DNA of 60,513 nt from Glaciimonas soli. Its GTDB lineage: Bacteria; Pseudomonadota; Gammaproteobacteria; Burkholderiales; Burkholderiaceae_D. The stretch covers positions 1 through 60,513 of the forward strand of contig NZ_WINI01000010.1 of assembly GCF_009497155.1 (NCBI RefSeq). The letters run 5' to 3'. Below the pieces are notes generated by a model. The model did no database searches. It was not told the DNA's origin and worked only from the letters and a program-made list of their open reading frames with translations. Below, piece by piece: positions 53,249 through 60,513 of this stretch. The number at the start of each line of letters is the position of its first letter. Within the stretch, counting starts at the first letter, position 1. The translations under genes and the position numbers were made by a program.

Positions 53249-54510
53249 TGGGTAAAGTAACCGTTAAAAATTTGGGGAAAGCCTACAAGACCTATAGCGG
53301 ACGATGGGCGCGTCTGGCCGAATGGATTTTGCCGTTTGTTAAACCGCGACATCAATTGCATTGGGTATTGCAAGAGATTGATTTTCAGCTGGAAGCCGGT
53401 GAGGCAGTCGGAATTGTCGGTATCAATGGTGCTGGTAAAAGTACGCTTTTGAAACTAATTGCAGGCACTACGCAGGCGACTACCGGCACTATAGATATTC
53501 AGGGGCGGGTGTCTGCCTTGCTGGAACTGGGCATGGGTTTTCATCCGGATTTTACGGGACGACAGAATGCCGTCATGGCAGGTCAATTGCAAGGATTGCG
53601 GGCGGATGAGATCGAAAAATTGATGCCTGCGATCGAAGCATTTGCCGAAATCGGCGACTACATAGATCAGCCAGTCAGAACTTATTCAAGTGGCATGCAG
53701 ATGCGACTGGCTTTTAGTGTGGCGACGGCAAACCGGCCAGATGTATTAATTGTCGACGAAGCTTTATCGGTCGGCGATGCCTATTTTCAGCATAAAAGTT
53801 TTGAACGCATCAGGGAATTTCGCCGTGCCGGCACCACTTTGCTGATCGTGTCGCATGACCGGTATGCGATACAAACTATCTGCGATCGCGCCATTCTGCT
53901 GAATCGAGGGCGGCTGGAAATGCAGGGTGATCCGGTCGAGGTGATGGATTTTTATAATGCCATGCTGGCAGAAAAGGAACAGCAAACGGTCAGGCAAGAA
54001 CGTTTGGCGGACGGCAGATTAAGAACCATTTCAGGTACAGGAGAGGCTAGCATCAGTTCAGTGACTTTGTTGAGCGATGAAGGCAAGCAACTTGATGTAG
54101 TTGAAGTCGGCACCTACGTCACTCTGGAAGTCAGGGTCGCCATTAACACGCCGGTAACGCGTCTGGTGATGGGCTATATGATCAAAGATAAGTTGGGACA
54201 GTCGATCTTTGGCATAAATAGCCATCGACTCGGCATGCCGCAGACCGATTTACTTCCCGGGGAAGAGTTGATCTATCGCTGTCGTTTCCCGGTTAATTTG
54301 GGCAAGGGCAGCTATTCGGTAGCGATTTCCTTGTCGAGGTTAGATTCCCATCTCGACACGAATTATGAGTGGCGTGATTACAGCGTTATTTTCCATGTTA
54401 TTAATACGTTGTCCCCTGATTTCGTCGGCTGTGCATTTTTGGACGCAGAAATGGCGATAGAACGGCCACGCAGCAGTCAAAATGTGAACATAGACGAGGT
54501 GGCGGCATGA
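53248..54510 (+). CDS. wzt: Polysaccharide ABC exporter, ATPase with chain-end recognition domain
   Basis: 420 residues. Walker A GINGAGKS at 58-65, signature YSSGMQMRL near 150, and Walker B VLIVDEAL. About 170 further residues (280-410) form the Wzt C-terminal beta-sandwich found in exporters that recognise a modified non-reducing chain end (Wzt of O9a and related systems). The methyltransferases at 46-49 kb are candidates for making that cap. One-base overlap with wzm. Confidence 0.93.
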   Translation: MGKVTVKNLGKAYKTYSGRWARLAEWILPFVKPRHQLHWVLQEIDFQLEAGEAVGIVGINGAGKSTLLKLIAGTTQATTGTIDIQGRVSALLELGMGFHPDFTGRQNAVMAGQLQGLRADEIEKLMPAIEAFAEIGDYIDQPVRTYSSGMQMRLAFSVATANRPDVLIVDEALSVGDAYFQHKSFERIREFRRAGTTLLIVSHDRYAIQTICDRAILLNRGRLEMQGDPVEVMDFYNAMLAEKEQQTVRQERLADGRLRTISGTGEASISSVTLLSDEGKQLDVVEVGTYVTLEVRVAINTPVTRLVMGYMIKDKLGQSIFGINSHRLGMPQTDLLPGEELIYRCRFPVNLGKGSYSVAISLSRLDSHLDTNYEWRDYSVIFHVINTLSPDFVGCAFLDAEMAIERPRSSQNVNIDEVAA

Positions 54511-55925
54511 CCAGGCTTTTGATTGAATGCACCTACGTATTTCATCATCCAGAGATGAACTCAGGGATCCAGCGCGTGGTCCGCAATATCATCAATAATT
54601 TGCCGTCGGTGCAAGACCAAGCTGTTTGCATTCCGGTCGTTTTTAAAGATGGGAAGATACTTGAAGTCAAACAGTTGGCTCCAGATCATAGCGACGACTT
54701 GCGAGGGCGATGGCAATCGAAGCTGGAAACGATAGCGCAGAAGCTGGTGCGGATACGCAATCGTTACTGGTTGATACACTCACGTTTGCTACCGCTCTGG
54801 CCTTGGAAATCCTCTCATAATGTGCGACGCGTGACCTATGTGCTGTGTCGCCTGGCGAGTCTCGCATTTATGTTGCCTCTATATTTGACCGAGTGGACTC
54901 TTGGAAAAATCGAGGTGCAGTCGCGCGCTTTTGAAATGGAATGCAGCTCGGACGATATTTTGGTGTTACTGGATTCATCATGGCATGCCGATTTCTTTCC
55001 GGTGGCAGAGAAATTGCAACAGCAAGGTGTCACTATCATCTCGGTTATCTACGATCTGATCCCATTAACGCATCCTCAGTTTTGCGACGGCCCGTTAGTG
55101 CAAGTATTTGATCGCTGGTTTGAATGGATTGCCAATACGGCAGACGGATTTATTGCGATATCGAGCACTATCCGCGATGAGGTGCGTAGTGAGGTTCAGC
55201 GCCGCCTGGGTAGTGAGCGAACCACCGGTCGTTGGTTTGATTTCTTCCATCTTGGTTCCGAACTTGACCAGATTGACCCGGAAAAGTCGGTGCGTCCCGC
55301 CGTCGAAAAATTATTTACTTCCGGCCGCTCTATCTACCTGATGGTCAGCACCATCGAGCCGCGTAAAAACCACGCCTATCTGTTAGATGCTTTTGAACAG
55401 TTGTGGCAAAGCGGTAGCGATGTCGTTCTCTGTTTTATCGGCCGCATAGGTTGGAAGAATGAGCGCCTGATCGAGCGTGTAACAAGACATCCTGAACTGA
55501 AACAACGCTTGTTCATGTTTAATGATCTGAGTGATATCGAGCTTGAGTATTGTTATAGCCATGCCAAATCACTGGTGTTTCCTTCATTTGTAGAGGGTTT
55601 TGGCTTGCCGCTGGTAGAGGCTATGCAGCGAGGGTTACCTGTAATGGCGAGCGACATCCCTGTGTTTCATGAGATCGGCGGTGAATTTATCAGTTATTTT
55701 GATTTGCATAGTCCGGTATCGTTGGCGAGCCAGGTACAACAATTTGAAGAAAGTGGAATTTTCCCGGCATCGCGAGATATGGCAGATTGGTCTTGGCTAA
55801 ACTGGGAGAATTCAGCACGACAATTGGTTGAGCGTGTTGCAGGCCATGGACAAGCACGAACGCAACAACAAACTAAAACGTCTATGCAAAGTCGCTGCGA
55901 TGAAACTGACCATTGCGCTGAATAG
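54507..55925 (+). CDS. wbpX: D-rhamnosyltransferase-like glycosyltransferase
   Basis: 472 residues, GT4. N-terminus LLIECTYVFHHPEMNSGIQR and VVRNIINNLPSV; donor domain YLMVSTIEPRKNHAYLLDAF and LVFPSFVEGFGLPLVEAMQR with the E..GLP..E motif. Length and place directly after wzt match WbpX of A-band loci, which extends the D-rhamnose repeat. The first base of its ATGA overlap lies within wzt. The specific linkage is assigned by synteny, not by sequence. Confidence 0.8.
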   Translation: MTRLLIECTYVFHHPEMNSGIQRVVRNIINNLPSVQDQAVCIPVVFKDGKILEVKQLAPDHSDDLRGRWQSKLETIAQKLVRIRNRYWLIHSRLLPLWPWKSSHNVRRVTYVLCRLASLAFMLPLYLTEWTLGKIEVQSRAFEMECSSDDILVLLDSSWHADFFPVAEKLQQQGVTIISVIYDLIPLTHPQFCDGPLVQVFDRWFEWIANTADGFIAISSTIRDEVRSEVQRRLGSERTTGRWFDFFHLGSELDQIDPEKSVRPAVEKLFTSGRSIYLMVSTIEPRKNHAYLLDAFEQLWQSGSDVVLCFIGRIGWKNERLIERVTRHPELKQRLFMFNDLSDIELEYCYSHAKSLVFPSFVEGFGLPLVEAMQRGLPVMASDIPVFHEIGGEFISYFDLHSPVSLASQVQQFEESGIFPASRDMADWSWLNWENSARQLVERVAGHGQARTQQQTKTSMQSRCDETDHCAE

Positions 55926-57042
55926 CAAAATTCTGCTCGCGCCGCGCACTGGCATCGGCAATTATGTCGTGGAACTGGCGCAGGCGCTGCAGCAGGATGC
56001 TGGTTTGAAAATGCACTATTTTTATGGCTCACGCTGGCAGGAAACGCTAGTCGATGCGCCGATGCCAGGTTATTCACGTTGGGCCAATATCGTTAAGCGA
56101 TACCTGCCGGGCGCCTATGTTCTGCGTCGTGCGTTTGAACAAAAACGCTTTAATCGCGGTGTACGCAAAGCATGTCCCGATGTGTATCACGAACCTAGTT
56201 TGTGGCCGCTCAATTTTGCTGGCCCAACGGTCATGACAGTACACGATCTGACGCATATCCATTATCCGCAGACTCAGCCTAAAGATCGGTTGAAAGAAAT
56301 TGAGCGCCGGTTGCCATCGGCCTTGGCGCGCGTCAATCGAATCCTGGTTGATTCAGCGTTTATCGGGGACGAGATCAAACAGCATTACAGCGTGCCAGAA
56401 CAAAAAATTGTGGTTGCCCCGCTTGGTTGTGCTGCAATTTTTCAGCCTCGGGTTGAGCCGCAGGTGGCAATTCGGCTCAAAAAATTAGGTTTACATTACC
56501 GCGGTTTCATCCTTTCGGTAGGTACCTTGGAGCCACGAAAGAATCTGTTGCTGACATTGAAAGCGCATGCACGTTTGCCGCTCTTCTTACGTGAGCGTTT
56601 TCCCTTGTTGGTTGTAGGTATGCAGGGATGGCATGTCGATCAATTGCAAGGTGCGTTGTCGCAAGCGGTTAGTGCTGGTCACGTCCGGTTGGCTGGTTAT
56701 CTGGATCAGGCGGATCTGGCGTGTGTCACGGCAGCGGCGAGGATTATGGTGTTTCCTTCTCTTTACGAAGGTTTCGGCTTGCCGGTGTTGGAAGCAATGA
56801 CCAGCGGCACGCCGGTGATCACGTCAGATTGCGCCAGCTTGCCGGAAGTCGCGGCGGAGGCTGGTATTTATGTCGATCCGCAGGACGAGGAAGGGCTGGC
56901 CGAGCAAATGCGTTGTTTGATGGAAGATGATGAGATTTGGATGGCGCAGCATATAGCGGGATTAGAACGATCTGCGCAGTTTTCCTGGAAAAAATGCGCC
57001 TCAGTCACTGCCGAAGTTTATCGGCAGGCTGCTAATAGTTAG
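55900..57042 (+). CDS. wbpY: D-rhamnosyltransferase-like glycosyltransferase
   Basis: 380 residues from MKLTIALNSKILLAPRTGIG, which overlaps wbpX by 26 bases; an earlier in-frame start exists but adds non-family residues. GT4 motifs: YHEPSLWPLNF, TVHDLTHIHYPQ, ILSVGTLEPRKNLLLTLKAH, VFPSLYEGFGLPVLEAMTSG. Size and order fit WbpY, the A-band transferase adding alpha-1,3-linked D-rhamnose. Confidence 0.82.
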   Translation: MKLTIALNSKILLAPRTGIGNYVVELAQALQQDAGLKMHYFYGSRWQETLVDAPMPGYSRWANIVKRYLPGAYVLRRAFEQKRFNRGVRKACPDVYHEPSLWPLNFAGPTVMTVHDLTHIHYPQTQPKDRLKEIERRLPSALARVNRILVDSAFIGDEIKQHYSVPEQKIVVAPLGCAAIFQPRVEPQVAIRLKKLGLHYRGFILSVGTLEPRKNLLLTLKAHARLPLFLRERFPLLVVGMQGWHVDQLQGALSQAVSAGHVRLAGYLDQADLACVTAAARIMVFPSLYEGFGLPVLEAMTSGTPVITSDCASLPEVAAEAGIYVDPQDEEGLAEQMRCLMEDDEIWMAQHIAGLERSAQFSWKKCASVTAEVYRQAANS

Positions 57043-57159
57043 CGTTCGGTTCCGAAAGAAGTTTAATGCCAGGCTGCTGTTGTAGGCAGTCCGTAAAAAG
57101 AACATAGTCGTTTTCTTCTGTTGTGGCAGAAGATGGTGCTGATGATAAGAGAGTGTGCA

Positions 57160-58350
57160 ATGCGAGTTCTTCATTTCTACAAGACCTACCAGTCGGAATC
57201 GTATGGCGGTATCGAACAGACTATTTATCAGTTATGCAAATGTTCGTCTGCCAGCGGCATCGAGAGCGAAGTGCTGACGTTGAGCGAGTCGCCCGATCCA
57301 GCGGAATTGATGTACGAAGGGCATAAGGTGCATCGCGTCAAGCTTGATCTGCAGATCGCTTCGACCGGCTTTTCTTTTTCTGCGCTCAAGCGTTTCGCGC
57401 AGCTCGCGGCTGAGGCCGATATCGTGCACTATCATTTCCCGTGGCCGTTTATGGATTTCGCCCACTTCGTTACGCGTATGAATAAGCCGAGCGTGGTGAC
57501 ATACCATTCCGACATCGTGCGTTACAAAACGTTGTTGCAGTTGTATCGGCCATTGATGCATCGCTTTCTTCAAAGTGTGGATGCGATTGTTGCCACCTCG
57601 CCGAATTATCTGCAAACCAGCTCGGTGTTGGCCGGATACAAAGACAAAACGCAAGTGATACCCATCGGCCTCGATAAAAACAGCTATCCGACTGCTTCGG
57701 CGGCGTTGAAGGCCGAGTGGCAAACGCGGATTGGCCCTCGTTTTTTCTTGTTTGTCGGTGCCATTCGATATTACAAAGGCCTGCATATTCTGTTGGATGC
57801 GGCGCGCGGTACCGACTATCCGATTGTGATTGTCGGTGCAGGACCGATTGAGCAGGAACTGAAACAACGTGTCGACGAGCAAGGCTTGCGCAATGTGATT
57901 TTCCTCGGCATTGTCAGCGATGAAGTCAAAGTCGCGTTGTTGGAATCGTGTTACGCCATCGTGTTTCCATCGCATTTGCGTTCAGAGGCTTTTGGCATCT
58001 CTTTGCTGGAAGGCGCAATGTACGGCAAACCAATGATTTCCAGTGAAATCGGCACCGGCACCAGTTATATCAACAACCACGGAGAAACCGGGTTAGTCGT
58101 TCCTCCCAGCGACCCAAACGCCTTCCGTCTGGCGATGCTGCAGCTATGGGATAACCCTGAACAAGCGAAGGCCATGGGCGTACGCGCCCAAGCACGCTAC
58201 CAGAAATTGTTTACAGCAAAGGTAATGGGAGAGAGCTATGCTCAGCTGTACCAAGATGTGCTGGCAACGCAAGGGCGAGCTAGAAAAGGGATAAATAAAA
58301 ATGAATATTCAGGGGAAAGTCAATCTGTTGCGCACTCGAGACGGCCATGA
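57160..58350 (+). CDS. wbpZ: GT4 glycosyltransferase initiating the D-rhamnan
   Basis: 396 residues from MRVLHFYKTYQSESYGGIEQ, with AAGAGAG upstream; an earlier Met adds 13 unlikely residues. Motifs: VHYHFPWPFMDFAHF, FLFVGAIRYYKGLHILLDAA, IVGAGPIEQELKQRV and VFPSHLRSEAFGISLLEGAM with the final Glu. The start is nearly a signature of WbpZ, which links the first D-rhamnose to the lipid carrier primer. The 3' end overlaps the ltrA-like gene by about 50 bases. Confidence 0.85.
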   Translation: MRVLHFYKTYQSESYGGIEQTIYQLCKCSSASGIESEVLTLSESPDPAELMYEGHKVHRVKLDLQIASTGFSFSALKRFAQLAAEADIVHYHFPWPFMDFAHFVTRMNKPSVVTYHSDIVRYKTLLQLYRPLMHRFLQSVDAIVATSPNYLQTSSVLAGYKDKTQVIPIGLDKNSYPTASAALKAEWQTRIGPRFFLFVGAIRYYKGLHILLDAARGTDYPIVIVGAGPIEQELKQRVDEQGLRNVIFLGIVSDEVKVALLESCYAIVFPSHLRSEAFGISLLEGAMYGKPMISSEIGTGTSYINNHGETGLVVPPSDPNAFRLAMLQLWDNPEQAKAMGVRAQARYQKLFTAKVMGESYAQLYQDVLATQGRARKGINKNEYSGESQSVAHSRRP

Positions 58351-59470
58351 AGCCAAAGTGCTTCCTATCGAGCTGTTCTTTGATTTGGTCTATGTTTTTG
58401 CTGTTACCCAGTTATCGCATCATTTATTGGAAAACCTGACGCCGATTGGCGCGTTGCAGACACTGGTTTTATGGTTCGCAGTCTGGCTGGTTTGGCAATA
58501 CACGTGTTGGGTAAGTAATTGGTTTGACCCGAATACGTTCCAGATCCGAATGCTATTGCTGGCCATTATGCTCGTTGGTCTGGTCATGTCGGCGGCTCTG
58601 CCGGACGCGTTTGGCGAGCGCGGGCTGATTTTTGCGGCTTGTTACGCCGCGATGCAGATAGGACGAACCCTTTATATCGTGCTGTATTTGGGGCGCAGCC
58701 ATGCGTTAAGCAAAAACTTCCAGCGGATGCTTGGATGGCTATGTATATCAGGTGCGTTTTGGATTGCAGGCGGTCTGTCTTATGGTCATTCCCGTTTAAT
58801 ATTCTGGGCGCTGGCTGTGGCATGCGAATACTTGTCGCCGATGTTTGGTCTATGGCTACCCGGTTTGGGGCGTTCACAAACACAGGAATGGACCATAGAG
58901 GGCGGTCACATGGCTGAGCGCTGCCAATTGTTTGTGATTGTGGCGCTGGGAGAGTCGATTTTGGTGACTGGTGCCAGCCTCAGTCATATGGCAAACTGGA
59001 CTGCCCCGACCTTGATTGCTTTTCTGGTGGCTTTTCTCGGCAGTCTGGCAATGTGGTGGATCTATTTTGATACCAGCAGTGAGGCCGGCACTGAAGCCAT
59101 CGTGCACTCAAAAGACCCGGGACGCATCGGCGCTTATTTTCACTATACGCACGTCATCATTGTCGCCGGCGTGATCGTTGCAGCGGTTGGCAATGAACTG
59201 GCAATAGCGCACCCATCTGGACATTTAGACAATGGTTCGCTGGCAGTGTTAATAGGCGGCCCTATTATTTACCTGCTCGGCAACGGTATATATAAGACCG
59301 TGGTCTATGCTTGGTTTCCGCTTTCTCATATGATCGGGCTAACGGCACTGGCAGTGTTAATACCACTGACTTACAGGGCCGATTTGTTAATGGTTTCCGG
59401 TTTGACGACAGCGATATTAATCATAGTGGCGATACAGGAGAGTGTTTCCCGACGCGCGAGGGCCGCATAA
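58301..59470 (+). CDS. LtrA-family membrane protein
   Basis: 389 residues with about ten membrane helices. PF06772 hallmarks: LPIELFFDLVYVFAVTQLSH near the start, TIEGGHMAERCQLFVIVALGES (conserved E..HF.ERF..F.IIALGE) and WWIYFD in the middle. Named after a Listeria low-temperature-requirement protein; molecular function unknown. The start lies inside wbpZ, so it may be co-transcribed with the polysaccharide locus, although it is not part of known A-band sets. Confidence 0.87.
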   Translation: MNIQGKVNLLRTRDGHEAKVLPIELFFDLVYVFAVTQLSHHLLENLTPIGALQTLVLWFAVWLVWQYTCWVSNWFDPNTFQIRMLLLAIMLVGLVMSAALPDAFGERGLIFAACYAAMQIGRTLYIVLYLGRSHALSKNFQRMLGWLCISGAFWIAGGLSYGHSRLIFWALAVACEYLSPMFGLWLPGLGRSQTQEWTIEGGHMAERCQLFVIVALGESILVTGASLSHMANWTAPTLIAFLVAFLGSLAMWWIYFDTSSEAGTEAIVHSKDPGRIGAYFHYTHVIIVAGVIVAAVGNELAIAHPSGHLDNGSLAVLIGGPIIYLLGNGIYKTVVYAWFPLSHMIGLTALAVLIPLTYRADLLMVSGLTTAILIIVAIQESVSRRARAA

Positions 59471-59495
59471 CGGCTAAAGTTTAAGGAGAAGTCCA

Positions 59496-60332
59496 ATGGC
59501 ATCATTCGACGATGATCTTATAAATTTCGAAGCGCATGGTGCCAAGCCACTACCAGATGATGGCGCTCAAGGCTACATCGATCACGACGGCGCCAAAATC
59601 TGGTACGCGACATATGGCACAGGATCGCCTGTGATTTTGCTACATGGCGGCCTCGGCCATAGTGGAAACTGGGGCTATCAAGTACCTATGCTGATCGAAT
59701 CAGGTCACTGTGTGGTGCTGATCGATAGTCGCGGCCATGGTCGCAGCACCCGCGATTCCCGACCTTTTACCTATGAGTTGATGGCGTCAGATGTGTTGGC
59801 GGTAATGGACGCACTGAACATTGAAAAAGCGGCGGTCGTGGGCTGGAGCGACGGCGCGTGCATTGCATTGATACTCGCCATGAAAGCCCCTGGACGAATT
59901 GCGGGCGTGTTCTTTTTTGGCTGCAACATGGATCCCAGCGGCACCAAGGAAATCGCACAAGGCAATCCGATACTGGAGCGGTGTTGGAGCCGGCACGTCA
60001 AAGACTATACCCAGCTGTCGACTACTCCGGACCAATTTAAGGTATTTGCCGGAGCGATAGAGCTGATGATGACAACCCAGCCTAACTATTCAGCACGGGA
60101 CCTGGCGGAGATTCATGCGCCAGTCACGTTCGTGCACAGCGAGCATGACGAATTTATCAAGCCTCAGCATGTTGAATACCTGGCTAGCTGTATACATGGT
60201 TCAGAATTGATTCTGCTACGGGGCGTGAGTCATTTTGCGCCGTTGCAAAGGCCGGATCTATTTAATAGTGCGCTCCGAGCATTTCTTTCGAGAATGATCA
60301 ATTCCAGCCAAGTGTGTGACGGACGGCACTAA
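59496..60332 (+). CDS. Alpha/beta-hydrolase
   Basis: 278 residues. HGGLGHSGNWG is the oxyanion loop, DSRGHGRS follows strand 4, GWSDGA is the nucleophile elbow with Ser, HSEHDEFI carries the acid, and GVSHFAPLQRP the catalytic His. No signal peptide. Close to the proline-iminopeptidase/haloperoxidase-like branch; substrate unknown. AAGGAGA lies before the ATG, 25 bases after the ltrA-like stop. Confidence 0.88.
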   Translation: MASFDDDLINFEAHGAKPLPDDGAQGYIDHDGAKIWYATYGTGSPVILLHGGLGHSGNWGYQVPMLIESGHCVVLIDSRGHGRSTRDSRPFTYELMASDVLAVMDALNIEKAAVVGWSDGACIALILAMKAPGRIAGVFFFGCNMDPSGTKEIAQGNPILERCWSRHVKDYTQLSTTPDQFKVFAGAIELMMTTQPNYSARDLAEIHAPVTFVHSEHDEFIKPQHVEYLASCIHGSELILLRGVSHFAPLQRPDLFNSALRAFLSRMINSSQVCDGRH

Positions 60333-60434
60333 ATGTAATTCGCCAAACCAGCGGCCAGCGGCGAATCGATCGTGCAGTGGGACTTAGGCAAAAAAAGATA
60401 ATTTCATTTATTTCAAATTATTTTATAAAACAGC

Positions 60435-60463
60435 TTGCGGTGTTGAGGGCGGGTTGCTATAGT
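60435..60463 (+). promoter_or_regulatory. Strong sigma-70 promoter, stable-RNA type
   Basis: TTGCGG (60435-60440), exactly 17 bases, TATAGT (60458-60463), followed by a GC-rich discriminator (TCGGCCTC). AT-rich DNA upstream (60395-60430) resembles an UP element. This design is typical of rRNA and tRNA operons under stringent control; the transcript lies beyond the window. Confidence 0.65.
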
Positions 60464-60513
60464 TCGGCCTCTGCAAAAAACGACGCGAAGTAAGCTGCGA
60501 AGTGAAGGTAGAA

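Overview
The window looks like a piece of a betaproteobacterial chromosome (Burkholderiales, most likely Oxalobacteraceae-like). This rests on the Burkholderiales-type trimeric porin, the very large two-partner-secretion adhesin with an extended signal peptide, the MHS/IclR catabolic operon and the general gene style. The species cannot be fixed from sequence reading alone. About half of the window is accessory DNA. The rest is cell-envelope and resistance functions.

Left accessory part (1-4.1 kb): an AlpA-type phage/island regulator meets a porin gene whose 3' third has been replaced by unrelated sequence. An IS110 transposase scrap and a patch of small AT-rich unknown genes around a nucleoside 2-deoxyribosyltransferase-like gene follow. 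Catabolic block (4.1-10.1 kb): an IclR regulator precedes five co-directional genes for an MHS transporter, a PanE-like dehydrogenase, a short-chain dehydrogenase, a polysaccharide-deacetylase/cyclic-imidase-like hydrolase and an M20 metallohydrolase. Together they look like an uptake and degradation pathway for an unidentified amide-type or cyclic-amide acid.

Contact/secretion block (10.5-25.1 kb): a TpsB transporter and a 3405-residue CdiA/FHA-like TpsA with a hydrophobic, nuclease-free C-terminal tail. Next come a small multispanning membrane protein (candidate immunity protein), an orphan toxin-tail/immunity pair in AT-rich DNA, and a small secreted protein. Mobile-element scars (25.1-27.7 kb): a 23-nt copy of a tmRNA (ssrA) 3' end, TTGGGG repeat pairs and two related 30-nt AT-rich sequences bracket a two-gene module. 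The module holds a class III nucleotidyl-cyclase-like protein and an unknown 351-residue partner, with a hexanucleotide tandem repeat upstream. It ends at a perfect 20-bp hairpin terminator.

Right half (28.4-60.3 kb): a gtr-like three-gene surface-glycosylation module (GT-C enzyme, GtrB-like, GtrA), a GlxA/AraC-type regulator, and a 3'-truncated EamA exporter divergent from a MocR regulator. An arsR-acr3-arsC operon follows. Then come two acetyltransferases flanking a 65-codon gene whose first 26 residues closely match the N-terminus of eukaryotic actin, and several secreted enzymes. Last is a complete 13-gene ABC-transporter-dependent polysaccharide locus: two glycosyltransferases, methyltransferase, acyltransferase, methyltransferase, rmd, gmd, wbpW, wzm, wzt, wbpX, wbpY and wbpZ. 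Its content matches the Pseudomonas aeruginosa A-band (D-rhamnan) locus. An ltrA-like gene and an alpha/beta hydrolase follow, and the window closes on a strong stringent-type promoter.

The observations most worth following up are the cyclase-like two-gene module between attachment-like scars, the actin-N-terminus-like small protein, the TpsA tail with its membrane partner plus the orphan toxin/immunity pair, and the uncharacterised catabolic operon.
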